Part shown: positions 1 to 4,948 of the stretch, piece after piece
Layout: every line of letters starts with the position of its first letter
Position numbering within the stretch: position 1 is the stretch's first letter
Translations under genes and position numbers: made by a program
The notes under the pieces: model-generated
What the model saw: only the letters and a program-made list of their open reading frames with translations
Told to the model about the DNA's origin: nothing
Databases searched by the model: none
Assembly: GCA_030836725.1 (NCBI GenBank)
Contig: JAUPLV010000129.1
Span: 1 to 5,986, forward strand
Length of the DNA stretch: 5,986 bases
Direction: 5' to 3'
From: Pseudomonadota bacterium
GTDB taxonomy: Bacteria > Pseudomonadota > Gammaproteobacteria > Burkholderiales > Thiobacillaceae

Positions 1-201
1 TCGACCCGGCGGTCTTGAACGGTTGGCCCACCCGGGAAACCTGTTTATTCGCGGTGTCGCCACCGAGTGGCGACGCAAGCGATACAACAGAAAGGTAGCG
101 GCTGGCTGCTGGAGGGGTTGACGGCCAGAGCGGGAATTGCGTTTCCGCATGATTATTCGTACGGAAACCAATGGCCGGCAACCGGCACTTCGGATTGATT
201 C
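1..201. other. Unassigned stretch downstream of the tRNA
   Basis: I recognise no gene here. One plus-strand frame is open from the window edge to a TGA at 119-121 and another to a TAG at 96-98. Either could be the tail of a gene starting outside the window, but the short translations match no family I know. The stretch contains a perfect 8-bp inverted repeat at 56-74 (loop CGA), extendable by a wobble and a G-C pair to 54-76, and a 7-bp inverted repeat GTTTCCG/CGGAAAC at 141-168 with a 14-base loop. Neither is followed by a convincing T-run on either strand. Confidence 0.4.
174..186 (-). terminator. Weak candidate terminator of the tRNA gene
   Basis: Reading on the minus strand, 15 bases past the CCA end of the tRNA, there is a 5-bp hairpin GCCGG-TTG-CCGGC followed by CATTGGTTT. 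The T-run is poor, so this may be only a processing or pausing structure. The second inverted repeat at 141-168 lies further downstream and could share the role. Confidence 0.25.
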
Positions 202-278
202 TGGTGCGTCCGGCGCGATTCGAACGCGCGACCCCTGCCTTCGGAGGGCAGTACTCTATCCAGCTGAGCTACGGGCGC
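202..278 (-). tRNA. tRNA-Arg (anticodon CCG)
   Basis: The minus strand folds into a complete 77-base cloverleaf with encoded CCA. The acceptor strands are GCGCCCG and CGGACGC. The D stem is GCTC/GAGT, the anticodon stem CTGCC/GGCAG with loop CTCCGAA, and the T arm GCGCG-TTCGAAT-CGCGC. The discriminator base is A73. The anticodon CCG reads the arginine codon CGG, a codon expected to be well used in a GC-rich genome. One oddity is a C4-A69 mismatch in the acceptor stem (A69 comes from T209); the E. coli counterpart, as I recall it, is fully paired there. Everything else is canonical, so I judge it functional. Confidence 0.96.
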
Positions 279-290
279 CAAGAGCCCGGA

Positions 291-319
291 AGCATAACGG
301 GTTTGGCACGCGCCGTCCA
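291..319 (-). promoter_or_regulatory. Promoter of tRNA-Arg
   Basis: On the minus strand a -35 element TGGACG (314-319) and a -10 element TATGCT (291-296) are separated by exactly 17 bases; each matches the sigma-70 consensus at 4 of 6 positions. The predicted start lies a few bases before the mature tRNA 5' end at 278. The sequence after the -10, TCCGGGCTC, is GC-rich, like the discriminator of stringently controlled stable-RNA promoters. This is a motif-based inference. Confidence 0.5.
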
Positions 320-340
320 TCCGCCGGCCTCACGCAGCCC

Positions 341-369
341 TTTCCTGCCGGGGTGGCTTTCCTTATAAT
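341..369 (+). promoter_or_regulatory. Probable sigma-70 promoter of the cytochrome c gene
   Basis: A perfect -10 hexamer TATAAT sits at 364-369. Seventeen bases upstream, TTTCCT (341-346) is only a poor -35 match. The start would fall near 376, giving a leader of about 30 bases before the ATG at 408. The region from 279 to 407 is a divergent intergenic space that also holds the tRNA promoter on the opposite strand. Confidence 0.5.
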
Positions 370-407
370 GCCTCCCTTTGACGCCCCACTCCTCAAGGAT
401 AATTTTC

Positions 408-929
408 ATGGCCGACTCGCACGCCAAGATGACCAAGACCACGCCTCAGCAGGTCATTATTTCCATTGTTGCCGGACTGATCGCCCCCCTTCTGACGATT
501 TTTCTGATCGTTATGCTGGTGCTCGGCATCCAGGGCAGCCATAAGCCGGACGCGTCAAGCGAAGCCGCACAGAAAGCCGCCCTCGAACGGATCAAGCCGG
601 TTGCGCAACTGGATGTGCAGGAAGCTCCGGCGCCGGGAGCGGAGGCGCCCGCAGCCGCGGCGCCGCCCAAACCGGACCCGGCCAAGGGCAAGCAGGTCTA
701 TCAGACCATTTGTACGGCTTGCCACGGCGCCGGCGTTGCCGGCGCCCCCAAGCTGGGCGACAAGGAGGCTTGGGGTCCCCGTGTGGCTCAGGGCTACGCA
801 ACCCTTTACGACCACGCATTGAACGGCATTCGCGGCATGCCGGCCAAGGGCGGCAACCCAAGCCTGTCCGAGTCCGATCTTGCCAACGCGGTCGGCTACA
901 TGGTCACCGAATCCGGCGGCAAGCTGTAA
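408..929 (+). CDS. Membrane-anchored monohaem cytochrome c (c5-like, class I)
   Basis: A 173-residue c-type cytochrome anchored in the inner membrane, with its haem domain in the periplasm. Residues 1-15 are polar, 16-41 form one hydrophobic helix that is probably an uncleaved anchor, and 72-92 form an Ala/Pro-rich flexible linker. The haem domain spans about 93-173. C102-T-A-C105-H106 binds the haem, and M144 in G-M-P is the likely sixth ligand. The C-terminal segment (ESDLANAVGYM) is the usual last helix of cytochrome c5-type proteins. The start is ATG 408, because AAGGA at 395-399 lies 8 bases before it; the in-frame TTG at 378 has no such site and lies almost on the predicted transcription start. 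It stands alone between a tRNA and a separate operon. By family it is an electron shuttle to terminal oxidases or similar acceptors; its partner cannot be told from here. Confidence 0.9.
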   Translation: MADSHAKMTKTTPQQVIISIVAGLIAPLLTIFLIVMLVLGIQGSHKPDASSEAAQKAALERIKPVAQLDVQEAPAPGAEAPAAAAPPKPDPAKGKQVYQTICTACHGAGVAGAPKLGDKEAWGPRVAQGYATLYDHALNGIRGMPAKGGNPSLSESDLANAVGYMVTESGGKL

Positions 930-951
930 ACGGGATACGCCCCTCCCCCGG

Positions 952-974
952 CCGGGCCTGCAACAGCCCGGTTT
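952..974 (+). terminator. Candidate terminator after the cytochrome c gene
   Basis: Twenty-two bases after the stop codon, CCGGGC (952-957) pairs with GCCCGG (966-971). Two further pairs (TG/CA) around a bulged C leave a CAA loop. Only three Ts follow (972-974), so it is a modest intrinsic terminator at best, though its position right after the gene fits. Confidence 0.4.
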
Positions 975-1014
975 GGCGGCCGAAGACCGCACAGCCCGCG
1001 GTGGCATGAAGAGA

Positions 1015-1031
1015 CCTGCCCATCGGGCAGG
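1015..1031. repeat. Perfect 7-bp inverted repeat (hairpin)
   Basis: CCTGCCC (1015-1021) and GGGCAGG (1025-1031) are perfectly complementary around the 3-base loop ATC. The following sequence (CTGAATACAAG) has no T-run, so it does not read as a terminator. Its function is unknown. Confidence 0.7.
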
Positions 1032-1065
1032 CTGAATACAAGCCCTCTCTTGCTTGCCGGCGCCG

Positions 1066-1094
1066 ACCATTCGCCCGCCGCGCGGGCGAATGGT
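1066..1094. repeat. Long perfect inverted repeat (13-bp hairpin)
   Basis: ACCATTCGCCCG (1066-1077) pairs perfectly with CGGGCGAATGGT (1083-1094), and C1078-G1082 adds a thirteenth pair, leaving a 3-base loop CGC. This is the strongest secondary structure I noticed in the window. No T-run follows on either strand. It could be a regulator-binding palindrome, a structured RNA element or a dispersed repeat unit; nothing in the sequence decides between these. Confidence 0.75.
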
Positions 1095-1102
1095 GCGGTT
1101 CC

Positions 1103-1115
1103 TGCGCACCGCGCA
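1103..1115. repeat. Short 5-bp hairpin
   Basis: TGCGC (1103-1107) and GCGCA (1111-1115) flank the 3-base loop ACC. It is too short to be notable alone, but it follows the 13-bp hairpin by only eight bases. Confidence 0.45.
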
Positions 1116-1180
1116 GCGGAGATTCGCTTCGGCTTCCCCGGCGACCGGAGCCGGCCCTGCGGCCCATGCCGCGAAGGCGT

Positions 1181-1202
1181 CTTAAGGATGCGCTAAGAAT
1201 AC
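1181..1202 (+). promoter_or_regulatory. Candidate QseB/PmrA-type response-regulator box
   Basis: Two 11-base units lie head to tail: CTTAAGGATGC (1181-1191) and GCTAAGAATAC (1192-1202). They agree at 7 of 11 positions, including a TAAG core. Tandem half-sites one helical turn apart are typical of OmpR-family regulators, and the PmrA/QseB consensus is two (C/T)TTAAG half-sites separated by 5 bases. The first half-site here matches fully and the second (GCTAAG) in 4 of 6 positions. The box covers the place where a -35 element would lie for the -10 at 1208-1213, as expected for an activator that replaces a weak -35. The operon downstream encodes a regulator of this same family, so autoregulation is inferred. 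Confidence 0.6.
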
Positions 1203-1207
1203 GCGCC

Positions 1208-1213
1208 TACAGT
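1208..1213 (+). promoter_or_regulatory. Possible -10 element of the SHP operon
   Basis: TACAGT matches TATAAT at 4 of 6 positions and begins 6 bases after the tandem regulator box. No good -35 hexamer is present. A start near 1220 would give a leader of roughly 24 bases, ending in the strong ribosome binding site AAGGAGG (1232-1238). Confidence 0.4.
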
Positions 1214-1243
1214 GGCCTCATCGCATGACCCAAGGAGGCCGCC

Positions 1244-1867
1244 ATGTTGCACTCATCCACTCAAGCCCGTCGCGTGTACGACCCGCTGCTGCGGGCGCTG
1301 CACTGGGCCATCGCACTGTCCGTCGTCGCGCTCGTCGTCACCAGCCAGCTGGCCGAAGCGGCCGAGCACGGCCCTTACGAAACCACGATCTGGAATCTGC
1401 ACATTCTCGCCGGCTACGGCTTGAGCACGGCCCTGCTGGCCCGCCTGCTATGGGGGCTGGTCGGGCCCGCGAGCGCGCGCTGGCGCGACCTGTGGCATCC
1501 CGCGGCGTGGAAGAGCAGCCTGAAGGCCATGCGCCTGCCGAGCGCCCACCGCGCCGGGCACGACCCCATCGCCAGCCTGGCCTACCTGTTCGCCTATGCC
1601 GTGATGGCGCTGATGGTCGCCACCGGCCTGGGCCTCGCCGCCAGCGAGTTCCAGGCCGGGCCGCTGGCCGCCTGGCTGGGCGGCGCGGGCTGGCTGGAGG
1701 ATTTTCTGGAGGACCCGCACGAGGCCGGTTTTGCGCTGATGCTCGGTTTCGTCGGCCTGCACATGGCGGCGCTGGTCTTCCATCAGTTGCGCGGCGAACG
1801 CGTAGCGCAGAGCATGGTGACCGGCAAGCAGTATTTTCCGGCTGAAAGCGGGGTGCGGCATGATTAA
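1244..1867 (+). CDS. Cytochrome b561 family membrane protein (SHP operon)
   Basis: A 207-residue four-helix diheme cytochrome b of the bacterial b561 / Ni-Fe-hydrogenase b-subunit type. Helices lie at about 16-36, 50-73, 108-133 and 160-182. Candidate haem ligands are H20 in helix 1, H53 in helix 2, and H173 and H180 in helix 4; H159 precedes helix 4. The C-terminal MVTGK segment is usual for the family. In SHP operons this protein is proposed to take electrons from quinol in the inner membrane and pass them to the periplasmic diheme cytochrome c. The start is ATG 1244, because the near-ideal AAGGAGG (1232-1238) ends 5 bases before it. Its last codons overlap the next gene by 8 bases, which suggests translational coupling. 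A hydrogenase role is unlikely, as no hydrogenase gene is nearby. Confidence 0.9.
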   Translation: MLHSSTQARRVYDPLLRALHWAIALSVVALVVTSQLAEAAEHGPYETTIWNLHILAGYGLSTALLARLLWGLVGPASARWRDLWHPAAWKSSLKAMRLPSAHRAGHDPIASLAYLFAYAVMALMVATGLGLAASEFQAGPLAAWLGGAGWLEDFLEDPHEAGFALMLGFVGLHMAALVFHQLRGERVAQSMVTGKQYFPAESGVRHD

Positions 1868-2264
1868 GCCCCTGTTGATCGCAGCACTGGCATTCACCGT
1901 CGCCGGCGCCGATGCGGCCGAAACGCCCGATTCGCTGATGACGCGTTATGCGGCGGCGGCGGGCGTGCCCGCGGCAGCGCTGTCGGCCGAGCGCGGCGCG
2001 GCGTTCTACCGCAGCGAACGCCCCGGCCGCGACGGCAAGCCGGCAAGCTGCTCCGGCTGCCACACCGCCGATCCGAAGCAGGCGGGCAAGACCCGCGTCG
2101 GCAAGCGCATCGAGCCGCTGGCGCCGGCGGCAAACCCCGAACGCTTGACCGACGCCGCCAAGGTCGAGAAATGGTTCCGCCGCAACTGCACGGACGTGTT
2201 GCAGCGCGAATGCAGTGCGCAGGAAAAGGGCGATTTCGTCGCCTGGTTGAAACAGGTCAGATAA
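1860..2264 (+). CDS. shp: SHP-type oxygen-binding cytochrome c (DUF1924)
   Basis: A 134-residue periplasmic monohaem cytochrome c. A signal peptide covers residues 1 to about 20 (cleavage near A-D-A-A), leaving about 114 residues, close to the 112 of Rhodobacter sphaeroides SHP. C64-S-G-C67-H68 binds the haem. There is no obvious Met ligand; instead the conserved segment EKWFRRNC contains N109, which aligns within a residue or so with the Asn88 ligand of mature R. sphaeroides SHP. C110 and C118 match the disulphide cysteines of that protein. In the family, Asn leaves the iron on reduction so that O2 can bind, and an oxygenase-like role has been suggested but not proven. The gene starts inside the b561 gene (8-base overlap) and is followed by the diheme cytochrome gene 10 bases after its stop. 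Family identity is strong; physiological function is open. Confidence 0.9.
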   Translation: MIKPLLIAALAFTVAGADAAETPDSLMTRYAAAAGVPAAALSAERGAAFYRSERPGRDGKPASCSGCHTADPKQAGKTRVGKRIEPLAPAANPERLTDAAKVEKWFRRNCTDVLQRECSAQEKGDFVAWLKQVR

Positions 2265-2274
2265 GGAGCGAACC

Positions 2275-2802
2275 ATGAACTATTTATTACGTGGAATCGG
2301 GGTGCTGGCTGCGACCGGCACGGTGGTCGCGCTGGCGTTCACGCTGCCGCCCGGGGTGGCGCGCGGCGACGGCGGCGAAAACTTGCTGCCTAGGCTGTCG
2401 CACAAGGCCTGGCAGGAGGAATGCGGCAGTTGCCATGTCGCGTACCCGCCTTCGCTGCTGCCGAAGGCGTCCTGGCGAAAGCTGATGGGCGGGCTCGACC
2501 AGCATTTCGGCGAAAACGCCAGTCTTGATCCGGCGGTCCAGGCTGATATCCTGCGTTTTCTGGAGACCCATTCCGCCGACAGCGGCGCCGGCCGGGCCGG
2601 CGGCAAGGTGCTGCGGCGCATGGAAAAGAACGCGGCGCCGCTGCGCATCACCGAGACCGGATGGTTCGTGCATGAGCACGACGAGGTGCCGCGTGCGGCC
2701 TGGTCGCGGAAGTCGGTGGGCTCCAAAGCCAACTGTTCAGCCTGCCACCGTCAAGCCGAGCAGGGCAACTACAACGAAGACGCGGTGAGGATTCCGAAAT
2801 AG
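2275..2802 (+). CDS. Diheme cytochrome c (DHC), electron donor to SHP
   Basis: A 175-residue periplasmic cytochrome with two c-haem sites, C50-G-S-C53-H54 and C154-S-A-C157-H158. Residues 1 to about 31 are a signal peptide or N-terminal anchor with one hydrophobic stretch (8-24). Length and the C-terminal pattern H-D-E-V-P (135-139) ... anC-x-x-CH ... G-x-Y fit the dihaem cytochrome c (DHC) family. DHC uses bis-His ligation, so H43 or H77 and H133 or H135 are the candidate distal ligands. In SHP operons it is the proposed carrier between the membrane cytochrome b and SHP. The start is ATG 2275: AAGGAG (2263-2268) overlaps the TAA of the SHP gene and lies 6 bases before it. The stop is 9 bases before the response-regulator gene. 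Confidence 0.9.
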   Translation: MNYLLRGIGVLAATGTVVALAFTLPPGVARGDGGENLLPRLSHKAWQEECGSCHVAYPPSLLPKASWRKLMGGLDQHFGENASLDPAVQADILRFLETHSADSGAGRAGGKVLRRMEKNAAPLRITETGWFVHEHDEVPRAAWSRKSVGSKANCSACHRQAEQGNYNEDAVRIPK

Positions 2803-2811
2803 CATACGGCG

Positions 2812-3483
2812 ATGCGCATTCTGTTGGTGGAAGATGACCCGTTGCTCGGCGATGGCCTCAAGGCCGGGCTGACGCAGTCGGGCTACGCGGTCGACTGGCT
2901 GCGTGATGGCGAAGCGGCGGTGTCGGCCCTGTCGACGGAGTCGTTTGCCGCCGTGGTGCTCGATCTTGGGTTGCCGAAACGCGACGGCCTGTCGGTGCTG
3001 CGATGGCTGCGCGGGCGCCACGACGCGACGCCGGTGTTGATTCTGACCGCGCGCGACCAGCTTGAGGACAAGGTGAGCGGACTCGACCTGGGCGCGGACG
3101 ATTATGTGCTGAAGCCGTTCGACCTGGATGAGATCGCCGCCCGGCTGCGCGCGCTGGTTCGCCGCGCACACGGGCACCCGGAGCCGGTGCTGATGCTGGG
3201 CGAGATCGAGCTCAACCCGGCTGCGCGTACGGTGACGCGCGCGGGCGAACCCGTCGACCTGACGCCCCGCGAATTCGATCTGCTGCATCTGCTGCTGCAA
3301 AACGCCGGGCGAGTGCTGACCCGGCGCACGCTGGAGGAACAGCTCTACACCTGGAGCGACGCGCTCGACAGCAACGCGCTCGAAGTCCACATCCATCACC
3401 TGCGGCGCAAGCTCGGCAACGAACTGATCCGCACCCTGCGCGGCGTCGGCTACATGGCGTCGGCGGACGCGCCCGGCCCATGA
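2812..3483 (+). CDS. qseB: OmpR-family response regulator, QseB/PmrA-like
   Basis: A 223-residue two-domain transcription factor. The receiver domain (1 to about 118) has the acidic pocket E7-D8-D9, phospho-acceptor D51, switch T79 and K101 in K-P-F. A winged-helix DNA-binding domain follows (about 128-218), including the conserved LTPREFDLL and the recognition region ending in LRRKLG and R-T-L-R-G-V-G-Y. It is the usual length for the family. No good ribosome binding site precedes ATG 2812, so translation may depend on coupling to the diheme cytochrome gene ending 9 bases upstream. It overlaps the kinase gene by 4 bases (ATGA). The probable target is the tandem box at 1181-1202. The qseB name is by resemblance; a TctD- or PmrA-type name would be equally defensible. 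Confidence 0.88.
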   Translation: MRILLVEDDPLLGDGLKAGLTQSGYAVDWLRDGEAAVSALSTESFAAVVLDLGLPKRDGLSVLRWLRGRHDATPVLILTARDQLEDKVSGLDLGADDYVLKPFDLDEIAARLRALVRRAHGHPEPVLMLGEIELNPAARTVTRAGEPVDLTPREFDLLHLLLQNAGRVLTRRTLEEQLYTWSDALDSNALEVHIHHLRRKLGNELIRTLRGVGYMASADAPGP

Positions 3484-4856
3484 GCGAAACGGCATCCTAC
3501 TCGCTGCGGCGGCGCCTGGTATGGCTGTTGACCAGTGCGGTGGCGACGATCTGGCTGTTGTCCGTGCTGGTGGTGTATCAGCGCGCGCACCACGAAGCCG
3601 ACGAACTGCTCGACAAGCAGTTGAAACAGGTGGCGGAAACGCTGCTGGCGATCGTCGCGGGGGGCGAGGTCGAGCATTTCGTGGAGGAGCTGCAGGAACA
3701 CGATGAGCGCGGCCCGGTGCCGATCGCGTTTGAGGTCTGGCACGGCAAGCATGGCCGGATGCGGCGGCTGGTCACGTCCGCCGGGCACGACGGTTTTGAA
3801 TCGGGGGTAAAGACGGGGTTCAGCGAACACCCGCATCAGGGTTCGCACTGGCGTTTCTATGCGGTGCAGGACGGCGACGCCGAATACCGGGTGATCGTTG
3901 GACAGGCGCACGACGCGCGCGAGCGGCTGGCGCGTGAGATGGGCCTGTCGCTGCTGATCCCGGCCGCATTCGCGCTACCGCTGATGGCGCTGGCGGTATG
4001 GTGGGGCGTCGGCCGCGGCATGCGGCCGGTGAACGAAGTCGCACGACAGGTTGCAGCGCTGGATCCTCAACGGATGGCGCCGCTGGACGAAGGCGCGCCG
4101 CTGCCGCGCGAAATCGAACCGCTGCGCAATGCGCTCAATACCCTGATCCAGCGGGTCGGCGAGGCATTCGAAAACGAGCGGCGCTTCACCGCCGACGCGG
4201 CCCACGAACTGCGCACCCCGCTGGCGGCGCTGAAGGTGCAGGCGCAAGTGGCGCGCCGCGCCCAGACATCCGAAAGCCAGCAGCATGCATTGACCCAGGT
4301 GGTCGCCGGGGTCGACCGCATGACGCATCTGGTCGAGCAACTGCTGACGCTGGCGCGTGTCGATCCAGCCAGCCAGGGGGCGGCGGCGGAACGGATCGAC
4401 CCGGCCGATACCGTGGCCGCGGTCTGCGCCGAACTGTCGCCGCTCGCACTGCAGCGTGGGCAGCATCTGGTCGCCGATGCGGCGCGGGGGTGTTCGGTCG
4501 CGATGCGCGAAGCCTGGCTGCGAATCGCTGTCCGCAATCTGCTGGACAATGCCCTGCGCTATGCGGGCGAGGGCGCGCACATCGAGGTCCGCCTCGCACG
4601 CAGCGATTCGGGATGCGCGCTCAGCGTTGCCGATGACGGCCCCGGCGTGGCTTCCGATTTGCGTTCGCGCCTCAGCGCCCGGTTCGTTCGGGGCGAAACC
4701 GAAGGGGAGGGCTGCGGACTCGGGCTCTCGATCGTCGCCCGCATCGCGGCACTGTCGCATGGGCAACTGCTACTGGGAGAGGGCCTGGAACGCCCGGATG
4801 GCGGCCACGGATTCGCGGCCACGCTTCGATTCGGCGCAACCGCGGCCCCGGCCTGA
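3480..4856 (+). CDS. qseC: QseC-like sensor histidine kinase
   Basis: A 458-residue inner-membrane kinase. Helix 1 (about 13-33) and helix 2 (about 154-177) bracket a periplasmic sensor of about 120 residues, matching the 2CSK_N layout of QseC/TctE kinases. A HAMP-like linker follows. The dimerisation domain has phospho-acceptor H242 in AAHELRTPLAAL. The ATPase domain shows N357 (N box, NLLDNALRY), D385-D-G-P-G389 and G-C-G-L-G-L (411-416). All catalytic residues are present. The sensor region is notably His-rich (H37, 38, 66, 74, 88, 91, 103, 117, 119, 123, 144) and has no Cys. The start ATG 3480 overlaps the regulator's stop (ATGA), so the two are coupled and presumably partners. It ends the operon. 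The signal cannot be read from sequence; in the SHP literature one of three sensor types found in such operons is QseC-like. Confidence 0.88.
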   Translation: MSETASYSLRRRLVWLLTSAVATIWLLSVLVVYQRAHHEADELLDKQLKQVAETLLAIVAGGEVEHFVEELQEHDERGPVPIAFEVWHGKHGRMRRLVTSAGHDGFESGVKTGFSEHPHQGSHWRFYAVQDGDAEYRVIVGQAHDARERLAREMGLSLLIPAAFALPLMALAVWWGVGRGMRPVNEVARQVAALDPQRMAPLDEGAPLPREIEPLRNALNTLIQRVGEAFENERRFTADAAHELRTPLAALKVQAQVARRAQTSESQQHALTQVVAGVDRMTHLVEQLLTLARVDPASQGAAAERIDPADTVAAVCAELSPLALQRGQHLVADAARGCSVAMREAWLRIAVRNLLDNALRYAGEGAHIEVRLARSDSGCALSVADDGPGVASDLRSRLSARFVRGETEGEGCGLGLSIVARIAALSHGQLLLGEGLERPDGGHGFAATLRFGATAAPA

Positions 4857-4860
4857 GCGG

Positions 4861-4925
4861 CGCCCTGCCTGCCCGTTCAGCAAGGCTGATCCCCTTTCGC
4901 ATCGGGCCGTGGCGGCTGCAGGGCG
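4861..4925. terminator. Weak candidate bidirectional terminator between convergent genes
   Basis: The kinase gene and the multicopper oxidase gene converge across a 92-base gap (4857-4948). CGCCCTGC (4861-4868) pairs with GCAGGGCG (4918-4925) around a 49-base loop. There is no clear T-run in either direction, so this may be chance. I see no other terminator in the gap. Confidence 0.2.
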
Positions 4926-4948
4926 GCTCTCATCGTGCGTCCTTTCAT

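Larger units (their letters stand above)
930..1243. other. Structured intergenic region between the cytochrome c gene and the SHP operon
   Basis: This 314-base gap has no credible gene: the open frames lack ribosome binding sites and recognisable products. It contains the candidate terminator at 952-974, further hairpins at 1015-1031, 1066-1094 and 1103-1115, and then the regulatory box, -10 element and ribosome binding site of the downstream operon (1181-1238). Confidence 0.7.

Noticed and set aside
1..201. Phage or island attachment site at the tRNA 3' end
   Set aside because: No repeat of the tRNA 3' sequence and no integrase fragment is visible within the window, so the claim cannot be supported.
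378..407. Upstream TTG start for the cytochrome c gene
   Set aside because: ATG 408 has AAGGA at the right distance, while TTG 378 has no binding site and nearly coincides with the predicted transcription start.
137..544. Open frames at 137-544 and 171-368 on the plus strand
   Set aside because: Both read through the complement of the tRNA, giving the typical spurious PARFERATPA-like peptide, and the longer one also overlaps the cytochrome c gene in another frame.
555..1167. Minus-strand frames at 555-1109 and 904-1167
   Set aside because: They are Arg/Gly/Ala-rich shadows of GC-rich sequence, lie opposite the cytochrome gene or the hairpin region, and have no recognisable product.
1338..2276. 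312-codon minus-strand frame opposite the b561 and SHP genes
   Set aside because: The plus-strand frames carry haem motifs, signal peptides and ribosome binding sites, while this frame has low-complexity Arg/Pro/Ala composition.
3975..4766. 263-codon minus-strand frame opposite the kinase gene
   Set aside because: It is antisense to the catalytic domains of a clear histidine kinase and shows no domain of its own.
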